Source: Ceraceosorus guamensis
Taxonomy: Eukaryota > Basidiomycota > Exobasidiomycetes > Ceraceosorales > Ceraceosoraceae
NCBI RefSeq assembly: GCF_003144195.1
Contig: NW_020290014.1
Span: forward strand, 124,001-188,000
DNA: 64,000 nt
Direction of reading: 5' to 3'
Shown: piece after piece, positions 1 through 12,195 of the stretch
How the letters are laid out: the number at the start of each line of letters is the position of its first letter
Numbering within the stretch: position 1 is the first letter of the stretch
Notes under the pieces: model-generated
Told to the model about the DNA's origin: nothing
What the model saw: only the letters and a program-made list of their open reading frames with translations
Database searches by the model: none
Made by a program: the position numbers and the translations under genes

Positions 1-2009
1 ATTATCTCGACAGTCTACTCCCAGGGCGTCCTAATGACTTGGAGACACCTGCATGCCTACATATGGTCGTCGACCAATGATGCGCGGTGCCTGCATGGTG
101 GAGGTGACCGACGAAGAGCTCATCGTCACAAGGCCTTTGGGAGGTGCCCCCTTCATACAGCCCAATCGTGTATGGAATGGAAGAGAGTGTCGGAGGGATG
201 GCGAAGCCCGCGCACCCGACGCACCCAGGCAGCACCTACCAGCCAGATGATGAGGAGCAGGTTCCAAGCCGTGTAAAGGACGACTTCATTTCGCACGTGG
301 AGAAAGACACTGCAACCCGAGGTAAGGCGGCGGATCAATCTGCGCTCGCCCTCCAGCATCCGCGCCCCTGCGATTAGAAGCATCGCAACAATTAGGCACA
401 TCCGGTCGCCTGCAGTCACACTCTCATCAAATGATGACGAGTGGTGCTGCTTTGCCGAGATGTTAGGATCCCGGACCACTCTCTCTAATCGCTCCGTCGC
501 GGTGTCCGGCCGGGCGACCTGGCGCGACAATCTACAGAGGAAATGGCGACAGATGACTCACGACTTGAAGCGCTACAGTGTCGGATCCGTGCGTGCAGCA
601 CGGACACTATACTTCATCCCTCGCTCTTGCCACTCGCTGGAATTGAGCGGGGAGCCCATGGGCGTCATGCAGGCACAGCTCATTCACGTTGACTCATTCG
701 TGATGTGGATTCATGAATTTGTCGCATGTGGCACACGCACCAACGACGCAGCGCGGCATCGGCGCTCCGTCGAGTTGAAGCTGTTATCAGCAGGTGCTTC
801 ACACGCGGGCACTTCGCCTCTGAAAGCAGATCGCAATTCGCGTCGGACGGCGCCGTCATCTCTCGTTTCGCACGACGTTCTTGGGATCGAGCTCTATAGG
901 CCTCTGACGCAAACCGACGGCTTTTCACCCTCATTTCCGAGGACGACACATCTGCAGGAGCCACAGCCGACATACAGAGCCAGGCCTCGGAATTGGCGCC
1001 CTTTCTTGCCAACTGCTCGCGATCGCACGATGCATGCTGGTGCTCTCCCCTCCTGCTATAATATGCCCTGGATGAAGCTCAAATGAAATCACAATGCGCG
1101 ACCAGCATACGCCCATAATTAGGTCTCAGTGCCAGTCTGCTCGATGCAGCATATGGCGCAGTCACACGGGCGCAAGCCACAGCGATTGGACCACTCGTGC
1201 TCCATTGCCCATGGCCACCTACAGCACGTTTGACTCGCTCACTGACGCGAGACCAGACTCGACGCTTATGCATTCACAGCGGACTGATAACACCTTTCTT
1301 CACGACTCACGACTCTGACATCAGCCATAGGCATTTGTGCAGTCTGCGCACAGCTCGTGCTGAGCCAAGATTCCAGTCTGCGCACATTCACATTGTGGTA
1401 CACGAGTCGGATTGGAAATACTTGCGCACAGTCCACGCACTCGTGACTTCACTTCAACGTCTTTAAGCTAGAATTTGCCTTCACTCTTCTGCTGCACGCC
1501 CAATTAGCCAAAGGCAGAGATCGTGTTCGCACGGCAGCGCAAGACTCACTCACACTGTGACTCACGACTCGCTGTCGTCGCTTCATTAATTTTACGTGCT
1601 TGCGCTTGGGCTGTAGAGGCGTCTATAAAATTGCGGCACCCTCTTACCGCCGACACACGCACCCCTCTCCGTCGTTCCCACATCAACGCAACCTTTCCTT
1701 TACCCACCACCTACCTGCCTTCTCAATCCTGCCTCGGGCGCACCTCAAGAATTTGCTTGATTTATTCGACCTAAGCTATAAGTCTAGCTCCTCTGCCTGC
1801 CTCGTATCTCGCTTCTCTCCCCAGCTCCGACCTCTGTACTTCGCCCTCGATTTGCCTTTCGCCCCGCCACCGCCACCACACCGTATCGTCAGCATCTTAC
1901 GCCGATCACACTCTCATCACTCACTCCACTCACTCTGAAATTTCCCCGCCTTGCTCAGGCCTCCTTGCCACTTCTGACTATTCCGACGAGGTCAAGCGCT
2001 CGTTCTCCA
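1..2009. other. Intergenic region, no supported gene
   Basis: No open frame here resembles a known family, and the longest ones (for example 460-1086 on the plus strand) look like chance frames with no domain features. From about 1250 the plus strand carries repeated TCACGACTC or GACTCAC words (near 1299-1318 and 1542-1570), a motif that recurs in other spacers of this window. The last 350 bases before the Myb gene are pyrimidine-rich, as expected for a fungal promoter and 5' leader. The leftmost kilobase may hold the end of a gene lying outside the window, but nothing supports that directly. Confidence 0.5.
1624..1630 (+). promoter_or_regulatory. TATA-box candidate of the Myb gene
   Basis: The word TATAAAA stands about 380 bp before the Myb start codon and is followed by a long CT-rich tract (about 1640-1930) typical of fungal transcription start regions. 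Nothing else supports it, and the implied 5' leader would be long. Confidence 0.35.
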
Positions 2010-3984
2010 ATGTCTACACCCAGCCTACTGCCACAAGCCGTTGTCATGTCGCGTAATTTTGTGGCTATGGGGCCTGCAACCAGGATCAGCAAGCGCTGCC
2101 CGTGGACACCGGAAGAAGAACGGCTGCTCGTGGAAGCCGTCACTAAAGGTGAGCGATTATAGCTCCGCATAGCATGACAATTCTTGAAAGGCATCTGACT
2201 TGCAGTCTCTTTCCCATGCCTCGGCTTCGCACAGAGACGCCAGGCTGCATCGACTGGCACAGAGTCGCTTCTGCTCTGCCGCCCAACCGCAACAACAAAG
2301 ACGCCAGAAAGCGCTGGGTGTGCATGAGAGACCGCGCGACGTCGAGCAGCGGCGCTTGGACCGACGAAGAAGATGAGCGCTTGCGTCACGCCATTGCCAA
2401 AAATGGTCCTCAGTGGATGCAAGTAGCCAAAGAGGTTCGCACTCGCAATAGCGAACGTGAGTTCTGACAGCGTCAACAGTTGCCGTACTCCTTTGTTGAC
2501 CTTTCCATGGTGCTCTTGTGGTCCATCAGAATGCTCCAAGCGATGGCATGATGTTCTTGACCCGACGATCTGCCGCAGCCCATGGACACCCGAAGAGGAC
2601 GAGCGTCTGCTCAATCTAGTACGCGCCGTCGGTCGACACTGGTCACGGATCGCTCACGAGCATTTCGGGCGCCGTACAGGTCTCAGCCTAAAAAACAGGT
2701 CAGTAGAATAAGACGGTCCATCACACTCACGATGTCCACGCTGACCTGTCTCACGTCGCGCGCAGGTACATGTATCTCGTTCGCGTGCGCGCCCGCCAAG
2801 CGATGGAGTCAAGGCAATCTTCAGCAGGCGACAACGAGATGACAACCAATGATACGTACGCCCGTCGAGGCTCAGAGAGCGTAGTCCGCATGAGCCAGGT
2901 TGGATCGAATCGTCGACACACCATCTCCAACTCTACATCTCCCGTCAAGACCTCTTTCGACCACAGCGAGATCGAGGTTCCATCGCAGTCCGCCTACTTT
3001 AGCTTCCAAAATGGCCGCATGCAGTCGCACATCGACCACCCACAGGCTCATAGGCCAGTGCCGCAGCACGCTTTTTCGAGCTGGTTGGCCGGCGAAACCC
3101 CTCACCGCGGACACGAACAAGCAGTGTACGACGATCGGTCGATTAGTCCGCAATGGGTCACCGCGCCGATGCAGCAGCACAACGCGCATGGCTCGTCCTC
3201 GTGTTCCAACTCGCCGCAGACAAGTTATGCGTCATGGCAGACCTTGACTCCGGCGTCTAGCACAGAAATTTCGCCGCATTACCAAACTTCGCCCTGCGGT
3301 GGGCTGGACCAAGGCGCTGGAGTCTCACCGATGGAGAGCGTCGGAAGCTACTACTGCCAGCCTAGAACCTTGCTCAGCTCTCCTTCGGAGCCTCGCAATT
3401 CTTTCGGAGCCTATGCTGCGAATTACAGCGCATTTGACGAAGCCGAGGGAAGTGCCGGACTGATTGGACCGACACGTCACAATCGCGCCCATACCATTTC
3501 GGCACTTGTGCACAATGGTCCCGCTTTGCCCTTGATCAACCACACGAGCCCAATGCGCCACACCATGAGCGGCGCACCTCGTCCTCACCTGAGCCCTTAC
3601 ATGTCACGCGGCGAAGGCATGGTTTCACACACCGTGGACCACAGCGTCCCTCCAGCAATGGGAGCGCCTGCAGGTCTGGATGGCGCCAAACGGGAGCAGA
3701 CTGAATCGAACCAAGGTATGACGCCAAGTACCTCGGTCAACTCTACCCTAAGCAACAACCCTGATCTTTGGCGTTGTGACACAGAAGGCAGCATCAGCAA
3801 CAACACGAGCTCCAGCGACATGGACGATGATGTTGATCCCAGCATCCCTCTGCCCCATCAGCGCAACAGAAATCACTCGCTGGCCCTTTCTTGCGCCGCC
3901 AACCTCGACGAAGCCGAGAGCAAGGCTTTGATGATGTCTGGCACCATCTCGGCCTCGCCTTCGGCAGCGCAGCAGTGGATGTGA
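2010..3984 (+). CDS. Three-repeat (R1R2R3) Myb-family transcription regulator
   Basis: Probable nuclear DNA-binding protein with three Myb/SANT repeats followed by a long Ser/His/Pro/Asn-rich tail. Four exons fit by phase: 2010-2148, 2235-2456, 2530-2698 and 2766-3984. Each repeat opens with the Trp signature (PWTPEEERLL, AWTDEEDERL, PWTPEEDERL) and ends in the recognition-helix Trp or equivalent (DARKRW, QCSKRW, LKNRYMYL). All three introns fall inside repeats, and splicing restores the helices. The ATG at 2010 was chosen because the frame upstream opens with TTG; an ATG at 2046 is also possible. The tail (about residues 180-580) has no recognised domain and is probably a disordered activation or regulatory region. 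The repeats resemble animal c-Myb and fungal three-repeat Myb proteins; target genes cannot be inferred. The family is clear, the exact role is not. Confidence 0.88.
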
Positions 3985-4721
3985 TTCCGCTCGGCATCGC
4001 TGACGTCAAGCGAGAAATACCAACTCTGCAACATTAGAAGTTGGACCCGTGCCAGATCACCTCGCCTTTCCGACAAAAAAAATCCCTTTCACCGATCGTC
4101 TGCAGCTTCGCGCCCAGCCTTCCTGTTACGCCCTGTGAGAACGGAAAGGCTCCTCGATTGTCTTCGACTCACGTGTCACCAGGCCTCCTCATCTTCACCG
4201 GTCCTCATCTCGATTCCTTTCCCTCCACTCGCAACGTCATCAGTGTCCCGTCACCAAAAGCGTCGTTCATCGCGTCGGCTTCATTCTCGCTTTGTGTCAT
4301 CATCTTCGGGGTCATCCGCTTGATGGGCAACCTTCTAACCCCCCTCAGCCCTCCAAAATCGAACAGACTTTTGTCTAATGTGTAACACTTAATGTTGACT
4401 TTTCGAGCTATCTAGGCATCACTCTCTTTTTGAGCGACTCATCGGATCAAGGACTCTTGCTCCCCCATTTTCAAGTTCTACTTTATCGGCACGGATATCT
4501 CATCCGCGCGCCCTCCTCGAAGGGTCGTGAGTCATTCCTTTCAGAACGCACCGAAACCTGATCCAACTGCCGACACTCTTTTGGGCTCGTTCATCAGAGA
4601 ATGTCAATTGCTTTTCATCCTTGTTCATGCGCCATCCGTGATGCCGAGCCCATGTGAGGTTGTGAGGTGCTTGTTAGCGTCTTCCAGACATTCGGGCTAA
4701 TTGGTTGCCTCGAGTGACGCT
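3985..4721. other. Convergent spacer between Myb gene and MET14
   Basis: This stretch holds the 3' ends of the two converging genes. It is pyrimidine-rich on the plus strand, with several TTTTT-containing words, and no coding frame in it is supported. Confidence 0.5.
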
Positions 4722-5602
4722 CTAGTTCTCGGGAGGAATGATGTCATTCTTGACCAAGTACTGAACGATCTGCTCCACCGCCTCGTCCACCGATGTAGCA
4801 CCCGCCTTGATGTGGATTTCCGGCTTCTGAGGCGCTTCGTACGGAGCAGAGATGCCGGTGAATTCTGCGATTGTGATGAAGCGACGGAGTGAGCTAGAGT
4901 TTACAATTGATGAGGTAGCAGCTTGAATACATGCCCAATGACTTTTCAGCACCAGCTTTCCCCTTCCCGCCCCACCTTATCTGCTCACCTTTGATCTCTC
5001 CAGCCCTAGCTTTCTTGTACAGGCCCTTGGGATCCCTCTTTTCGCATTCCTCTACAGAAGCATCGACGAACACCTCGATGAAAGGGAGGGGAGGATCGTG
5101 CTTTGCATGCAGAGATCTAGCCAGGTCTCGATCGGCAGCGTAGGGCGAGATGAAGGAGGTGATGGTGACTGCGCAGCTGGACGCGAAGAGCAGAGACACC
5201 TGGGGTACGACGATGACATCGCGTAGGGGGGTTGGGAGCGAATGCGAGTCAGAATGGTCGTGCATGAGTGGCTCTTTGCATACCGCACCTGCACCGCTTG
5301 AGCTGATAGCGGCATTGCATGTATGCGCTCTCTATACGCACCTCTGCGATTCTCCTAATGTTTTCTTCCCTGTCCTTTGGGCTGAAGCCCAAATCCTTGT
5401 TCAAACCGAACCGGATATTGTCTCCATCCAGCCTGAAGCTGTTCCTTCCGCTCCTGATCAGCCTGTTCTCGAGCGCTACTGCGATGGTGGACTTGCCGGA
5501 TGCTGAGAGACCAGTGAACCAAAGCGTCGAGCCCGCAACGCCTAGAGCTGAAGATCGCTCAGAGTAGGTGATGCCTGCATGATGAGTAATGTTGGTCGCC
5601 AT
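4722..5602 (-). CDS. MET14: Adenylylsulfate (APS) kinase
   Basis: Phosphorylates adenosine 5'-phosphosulfate with ATP to give PAPS, the second step of cytosolic sulfate assimilation towards cysteine and methionine. Three exons read leftwards: 5602-5342, 5199-4989 and 4864-4722, encoding 204 residues, the usual size. The P-loop GLSASGKST is at residues 31-39, followed by [15 protein letters not shown] with the substrate-binding Asp and Arg, then [10 protein letters not shown], and near the end [12 protein letters not shown], a family signature restored exactly across the second intron. The ATG at 5602 (MATNITHH) was preferred to an in-frame ATG 138 bases upstream because it matches the family start. 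The neighbours are not sulfur genes. The identification is firm. Confidence 0.96.
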
Positions 5603-6625
5603 TGTTTGGATGCTAGAGAGGGAAGTGACTCGGTGCAATGGGAGCAATGACGCTTCAAAGGGACGACTGTTGGAACCGCGCTGGCTATGTTGTTGCTCAA
5701 GAGATGAAGGGTCGAAAGGGGAAGAGAATGAACAAGGCAAGCGTATCTGTTCAATTGATGTATCCGACGGACTCGCCCTTGGACTCGCTGACGCTTGGAC
5801 TCAAAACTTGGATCTTCTAGACCGAAGCGAGCGAGCGCGAGGATTGCATGCAACTCACACCGCATGCACCGCCGTTCCCGCACCTCTCCACTTCTTGATG
5901 AGGATTCGTGCTTCGAAAAATTCCCCGGCGAAGGCCAAGCAAAGGATGGCGTGCGAGGCGCAGGAGGCGCGGGAGCGAGCACAGAGTCACGAGTTGAAAT
6001 TGAGCCGAGGCAAGCGAAGAGCTTCTCGAGAACAATCTAGGCCTTCACGGCCAACCATCAGGCTGGCACAGCAACAGTCGTGAGTGAGTGCATCGTGAAT
6101 CGTGAATCGTGAATCGTGAATCGTGAATCACATCAATCGTGAAACACGGATCGTGAATCACGATCGAGCGACGACGAATCCGACCCGCATTCTTCAACAG
6201 TCTAGGAGGTCGCAACCCAACTCGATAGAAAAATAGATGCTCGTGGCGTTGAGACAATCGGAGACAACAGACAAGACAGACACAATTGGCTTTCCGATGT
6301 TGCGTCAACGAGCGTGCAATTTTGAGCAGGACGTGCTGATGAGGATATCAATTGTGATCTTCTACTATACAAGGCGCCAGCGACGATCAAGCTCGGCGAT
6401 GCTGAGGCAAGAGGCAAGAGACGTGAGCAACTAGCTTCAGAGACGGTGCTCTGGCTTGCTCTATGCGAGACAGGTAGGACAGAGATTGAGGCGGTGACGA
6501 CTTGCTAGCTGCAAAGATTGAGGAGCAGGAGGCGAACGAGGCGGACGTAAGAGGGAGTGGACGAGCAACTGCTTGCTTCGGTCCCTATATGTCTCGTCAA
6601 GCGAGCGATCGGAGCAAAGCGGTCG
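5603..6625. other. Intergenic region upstream of MET14
   Basis: About 1 kb between the end of PPG1 and the start of MET14, both on the minus strand, so it should contain the MET14 promoter and the PPG1 3' end. No supported gene was found. It contains a 7-bp tandem repeat, listed separately. Confidence 0.5.
6093..6127. repeat. Five tandem copies of 7-bp TCGTGAA
   Basis: The unit TCGTGAA occurs five times head to tail without a mismatch, followed within 40 bases by two degenerate copies (ATCGTGAAAC, ATCGTGAATCACGATC). The second forms a short inverted repeat. It lies about 500 bp upstream of the MET14 start codon. The same word or its complement turns up in several other spacers of the window. 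Confidence 0.9.
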
Positions 6626-8204
6626 CTACAAAAAGTACTGAGGAGTTTCTCGCTGCTGTTGGTTCTGCTGAGCCTGTCCATCCGTCTCGTTCTCAGGCGC
6701 TTCGGCAAACGTGTTGAAGTGTTTCGATCCATCTGGTCCAACTTCCAATATGCTCGCCATGTTCCCGCACCTGTAGCAGTAATTAGGCGCTGACCAGACC
6801 GTCGACAGCTTGTCGTCGTAGAGCACGGAGAACCCCTCCATACAGAGCTGATGAGCTCGCAGAATGTGATGCATGTTGTTTCGCTCCAAGAAATGCTTGA
6901 CTACTGCTGAGCCAAACGTGTAGCCAGCACCTCTGAGACCACAAAGGAAGCAAGCATCTGTCAGCGATGACCGTGATATTGGTCGTCGATCCACAGAAGT
7001 CGGCTTTGACGTACCTTGGACTGATAGCAAAGTCCGTCGCGGCAGGATCCGGATCTGACCATACCAAGTCCGCCATTGGACCTTCATGTGGAATTTCTGA
7101 CGGCAAAGCCCACAACCTCCTCTTTTCAGCAGCGATCTGGGCACCACGCAGAGTTTTGCACACACCTCTAAATCGATCGATGATCTTGACCTGATCTATG
7201 TAGTGCACGCTGGGAGACAACCCTGCCGAAGTTCGGGACCGCAAGCATCAGCGTCAATCTGATTCCGGCGCGCAGAACCGCTTTCAGACCAGACGCACCG
7301 CCATGCACGCAGAATATCCGGTCGTCAATGACGACCGACAGAGTGAGGAAGTCGAACATGTCCGTAAAGTAGGTCCACACGTTGGCGCTTCCGTACTTGC
7401 GCATACATTCCGCATAGAAGCCGTAAGTCTGGGAAGCAGAGAAGAATACCGAGTACAGAGGGTAAGAAAGCTGAGCTTCTATGAGGAGACATTGATGGAC
7501 AGCAATTGGACCACGCGAATCACAATGCCGTGCCGGGCTCTGGTTGGAACAGTGCCTGCAGCCCACTCGAGCGCAAGCGCAAGAGCGTTGGACTTCTTGT
7601 CGGGCTCGCAAGACAACCAAGACACCTGTTAAGGCTTGAACATGTTTGCTTGACTCACCTGAGTCACAGCCCGACTTTCGTGATTGCCCCGAATTAACTG
7701 CACTCTGTCGGGATACCTCAATTTGAGACATGTCAGTAGAGACATCGTCTCCACGCTGAAGTAGCCTCGGTCGACGTAGTCCCCTGCGAGAAGGGTGAGG
7801 GGACTGGTCAGATGACCAAATGCTACTGGGGCGCGATACATATGTCCGGCGCTCACCCAGAAAAAGATAGTTGGTGTGGGGAGAGTATCCTCCGATCCTG
7901 AAGATTTCTATCAAGTCGTAAAATTGACTGTGAAGCCAGAGAGAGAGAGAGAGCATATCTCGCTGAGCTTTCCAGCTGCAACTCCCACATCCGCTTTCCT
8001 CGGCACCCACAACGTCCCCCATCTAAGCGTATACACTCACCCGTGTATGTCCCCAACGACGGTTACGGGAGCAGAAACGTGCACCACATTGCTTTCCCTC
8101 ATCAGCAGCTCTTTGGTTTTCTCGCAAATCTCCCTCAATAGTGCTTCCCCAAGCAGCTGCTTCGAGAGCAACTGCGAGATACAAGCATCCAGATCGAAAG
8201 GCAT
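6626..8204 (-). CDS. PPG1: PP2A-like serine/threonine phosphatase catalytic subunit, Ppg1 type
   Basis: Metal-dependent protein Ser/Thr phosphatase of the PP2A/PP4/PP6 superfamily. In yeast Ppg1 works with Tap42 and the Far complex. Seven exons: 8204-8041, 7927-7857, 7783-7659, 7428-7299, 7222-7166, 7096-7015 and 6932-6626, giving 311 residues. Metal and catalytic motifs are intact: GDIHG (51-55), GDYVDRG (79-85), GNHE (111-114), then [11 protein letters not shown], and the carboxyl end is the methylatable YFL. Within the superfamily, [24 protein letters not shown] and [10 protein letters not shown] match yeast Ppg1 better than PP4 or PP6. The protein is shorter than yeast Ppg1 because it lacks that protein's long tail. 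It is divergently arranged with threonyl-tRNA synthetase, with 879 bp between start codons. Confidence 0.9.
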
Positions 8205-9083
8205 CTTGTAGTAGATGATGCTATGTGCCACCGTGCGCCCGTGATACTACGTCCGAGATCGAGATCGATGAAAGCAAAGGTGGAGGTGGTGATCCTCGGC
8301 TCTGCAACGTCTGGCTTGTGAGCTCGCGATTTGAAGCCCAATGCTCAAAATTGCCAGCGCAAAGAGTCCAAAGGAAGAAGGAGAGACTATGACGGAAGGT
8401 GGTACGCCCATCGACAATTGGATCGTGCGTGGAAAGAATGAATCAGACACGGTCAAAGGCAAGGCCCAAGAAAGGCTTCGTTCCCGCAAATCGCGAAGCT
8501 TTGGGATGACGCTCGCGTGCGAAGCTACAAGCAGGCTAGCGCAACGGACCTCCGACGTCGAGCTGGCAGCATGCTAGATGCGGCGCAGGGAAGGAAGATG
8601 ATCTGGTGGTGAGTGGGACGCGTATGCTCGCTCTTTTCGCGCAAGTCATACAGCGGTGCTGCAAAGGCGCGCAACGCGGTGCTGGAAAGCACTCGTGAGT
8701 CGAGTCTCGTGACTTTTGAGGCGATTTAAGGATCGAGCTTAGCTTGCATGGGAAAGCCAGCCTTGAGACGCAGGTGTGGTGTCCATGCAGCAGCAGCATG
8801 CAAGCTTTGAGCCTCGAATCAATTTGAATGGTGAATCTAGCTGGCTGGCTGAAAGATGCTGTCAAGGCTTGCAAGCTCTTGACTACCACTCATCCCATTC
8901 CCACCTTCCGGCGTCCTTCATCGCTGTTCGCTCGTAACAATCAGTTGACACAGTGTAGACATCCTCCAGGAAGCCATTTGTGCCCTGCTTGCCCCTTCCT
9001 TTGCATCACATCGCGACACGCTCTTCGCAGGAAAACGCCGCACATCGAGTCGAGCCCGCTGTGCTGTATCCTGGGCTGTCACG
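8205..9083. other. Divergent promoter region PPG1 / threonyl-tRNA synthetase
   Basis: An 879-bp spacer between two divergent start codons. Short open frames occur on both strands, but none shows family features. No clear TATA element is seen on either side. Confidence 0.5.
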
Positions 9084-12022
9084 ATGTCCGAATCTGCCCC
9101 CAATCCGGGTTTGCATCCGGTCAGCTCCACTGCGGCTGCTCGTGAGCCACTCAGCGGTCTGGTGGACTCCACTGCCAACCTGAAAGTGTCCGACAAAGAG
9201 GATGCAGGCGCTGCAGCTGCAGATTCAGCTTCCAAGTCCAGTGCCCCAGCGGGTGCGAACAAGAAGGCCTCCAAAGCTGCCAAAAAGTCGGCCGCAAACG
9301 ACGCAGCGGGAGCGCAAAAGCATCCTTTGGAATTCACTCCCAAACCTGCATTCTTCGATGCGAGGTTGGAGATTTTTGAAAAGCTGCAAAAGGAACAGGA
9401 GGAGGAGCGGGCGAAGAAGGAAAGGGCGCCCATCAAGATCACCATGCCGGATGGAAGCGAGAGGGATGCCACCAGCTGGGAGACCACACCCATGGATATC
9501 GCCAAGGCCATCAGCAAGAGCTTGAGCGATAGAATCGTCATCTCAAAGGTGAGCGTGCGCTCGGCTGCGCTTGCTCGAGCATCCGGGAAGCTAGCATTCG
9601 TCCGCGGCGTCTAGATCAGAGCTTAGGAAATGAATGGATGGCAAATCAGGCTGTGTGCTGATGCAATTCTCATTCCAATGTGCTGTGTGGTGCGCGCCAC
9701 TCAGGTCAATGATCAGCTGTGGGACCTCGAGCGTCCCTTCGAAGGTCCCGCCAAGCTCGAGCTGTTCGACTTTGAGACGCCCGAGGGCAAGCGCGTCTTT
9801 TGGCACAGCAGCGCGCACGTTCTAGGAGAAGCAGCAGAGCGTCACTACGGGTGTCACTTGTGCATTGGACCTCCCACCGACGAAGGCTTCTACTACGAGA
9901 TGGGAATGGGCGACAGTCAAGATCGCACTGTCCGCACAGAAGATTTTGGTGCGCTTGAGACGCTCATCCAGAGCGCCATCAAGGACAAGCAAAAATTTGA
10001 AAGGGTCATTGTCACAAAGGAGCAGCTTTTGGAAATGTTCAAGTACAACAAGTACAAGCAGTACATCATCAACACCAAAATCCAAGATGGAACGAGCACT
10101 ACAGTGTACAGGTGCGGACCTATGGTGGACCTATGTGTCGGCCCACACGTGCCTCATACGGGTCGCATCAAGGCCATGGCCATCTTGAAAAACTCTGCTT
10201 CTTATTTCCTGGGTGATCAAGCCAACGACTCGCTTCAGCGGATGTACGGAATTTCGTTTCCCGACAAGAAGCAAATGACTGAGTACAAGCAGTTCTTGGC
10301 TGAGGCCGAAAAGCGAGACCACAGGAAGATTGGCAAAGCTCAAGAGCTGTTTCTCTTCAACGAGATGAGTCCTGGCAGTTGTTTCTGGCTGCCCCACGGA
10401 GCTCGGATCTACAATACTCTGCTCGAATTTATGAAGGGCGAATACCGAAAGAGAGGCTTCGACGAGGTCATCAGCCCCAACATGTTCAGCTCAAAGCTTT
10501 GGACCACCTCGGGCCATTGGCAGAACTACAAGGATGATATGTTCGTCCTGCCAGTAGACAAGGAACAATTTGGACTGAAGCCCATGAATTGCCCAGGACA
10601 CGCGCTCATGTTTGCCGCCCGTGACAGATCCTACAAGGATCTGCCTTTGAGGTTTGCAGAATTTGGCGTCATCCATCGGAACGAGGCGAGCGGTGCTCTG
10701 TCTGGTCTCACGCGCGTGAGAAGATTTGTGCAGGACGATGCCCACATCTTTTGCATGGCGAATCAGGTGAGCGGCTGGGTGCAATCAGGAAAGCGCACCT
10801 GAACAGCGCACCGACCTCCTTATCTGCCCTTCGAAACGCAGATCGAAGACGAGGTGACGAGCTGCTTCGAGTTCATGAACGACGTGTACGGCAAGTTTGG
10901 CTTCCAATTCAAACTGGAATTGTCGACCAGGCCGGAGAACTTCTTGGGAGACATCGAGACTTGGAATGAGGCTGAGAAACGTCTTCAGAATGCGCTAGAC
11001 AAGTTCGTGCCGGGCAAATGGGAGCTAAATCCTGGTGATGGCGCATTCTATGGACCCAAGATCGACATTACCATCTCGGACGCTATGCGACGCCAATTCC
11101 AGTGGTAAGTGGTGGAAGAACTTTTGATCGTCGCGTGAGCAATTCCGGGACTGGCCAACTGATTGGATCACTCTCGGTCATCAATTCAGCGCCACGATCC
11201 AGCTTGACTTCCAGCTGCCTCAGAGATTTGGCCTGCAATTCAGGTCTAACAAGGTCTCGGCGGATGGAAGTGATCACGAGAGGCCGGTCATGGTGAGTTG
11301 CTCTTTGTACAGCTATGGTAGAGCTGCCCTGCTGAATTCTACCTCCCTCGCGCTGCGGTCTAGATCCACCGAGCGATTCTCGGCTCTCTCGAAAGATTCA
11401 TCGCCATCCTCACCGAGCATTTCGCCGGCAAATGGCCTCTTTGGCTCTCCCCCCGTCAGGTAAGCTGCAGCCACCAAAGCCCTTCATTGTCGTCGGGTCT
11501 CGGCTTTCTGAATGGCGAACCCACGTCCCACATCACTTGCGCTACAGGTCATGGTCGTCCCCGTCACTCAATCCGTGTACGGATATGCCGAGAGCATCAA
11601 GTCCAAGCTCTGGGACCTTGGCTTCTTCACCGATGTGGACCTCACTGCCGAGACCTTGCCAAAGAAGATCCGCACGGCAGAAATCGCTCAATATGTAAGT
11701 GCAAGGGTAGATGCATCTACGGTGACGACCACGTCTGAACGGAGTGCTCGCTTTCGCTCTCCTACCAGAACTTTATTCTCGTCGTTGGGCACAGCGAGAT
11801 GGAGACGAACAGGTGAGATGATACTGTTTCAGGTTAGACAGAAGCGCGCTGCCTCGTTGCAAGATGCTGATGCCTCAACATCCTACGCTTGTACTCTGCA
11901 GCGTCAACGTTAGAAACGGGCGAGAGGGGGGCAAAGGTAGAGATGAGATCATCCCGCTCGAGGATGTCTGTCAGAGATTGCTCAAGCTCAAGAATGAGCG
12001 GTCCCTCGAGAATAACCTCTGA
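9084..12022 (+). CDS. THS1: Threonyl-tRNA synthetase
   Basis: Charges tRNA-Thr with threonine. Eight exons fit by phase: 9084-9548, 9705-10766, 10842-11104, 11190-11292, 11364-11459, 11548-11694, 11769-11812 and 11902-12022, encoding 766 residues (yeast cytosolic enzyme 734). Domains in order: a Lys/Ala-rich N-terminal extension, TGS domain (about 113-180), second editing domain with HSSAH (about 189-193), class II catalytic core with the zinc-binding Cys in [10 protein letters not shown] (about 451), motif 2 around [12 protein letters not shown], motif 3 in the [11 protein letters not shown] region, and anticodon-binding domain ([18 protein letters not shown] onward). The 44-nt exon ([14 protein letters not shown]) is required for continuity. 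No obvious mitochondrial presequence follows the chosen ATG; a longer dual-targeted form from an upstream start cannot be excluded. Confidence 0.95.
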
Positions 12023-12195
12023 AATCGTCAAAGCGTGGGCAATGCGCGCACTTCCATGCAATGCTTTCATCGTCAAAATTGCATGCAATAGCTCGAGACT
12101 TTGCGCCTCTCTTGTGGTCATCTGCAAAGCTCTCGATGTAGGATAGCTGGCTCTTCTAGAGAAGACGAGACGTGCAAGGTCGAGTCAAGAGGAGT

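Noticed and set aside
460-1086. 208-codon plus-strand frame near the left edge
   Set aside because: No recognisable motif, no promoter, and atypical amino-acid composition for a gene.
6093-6127. Repeat array considered as CRISPR
   Set aside because: Units are 7 bp with no spacers, in a eukaryotic spacer; a simple tandem repeat.
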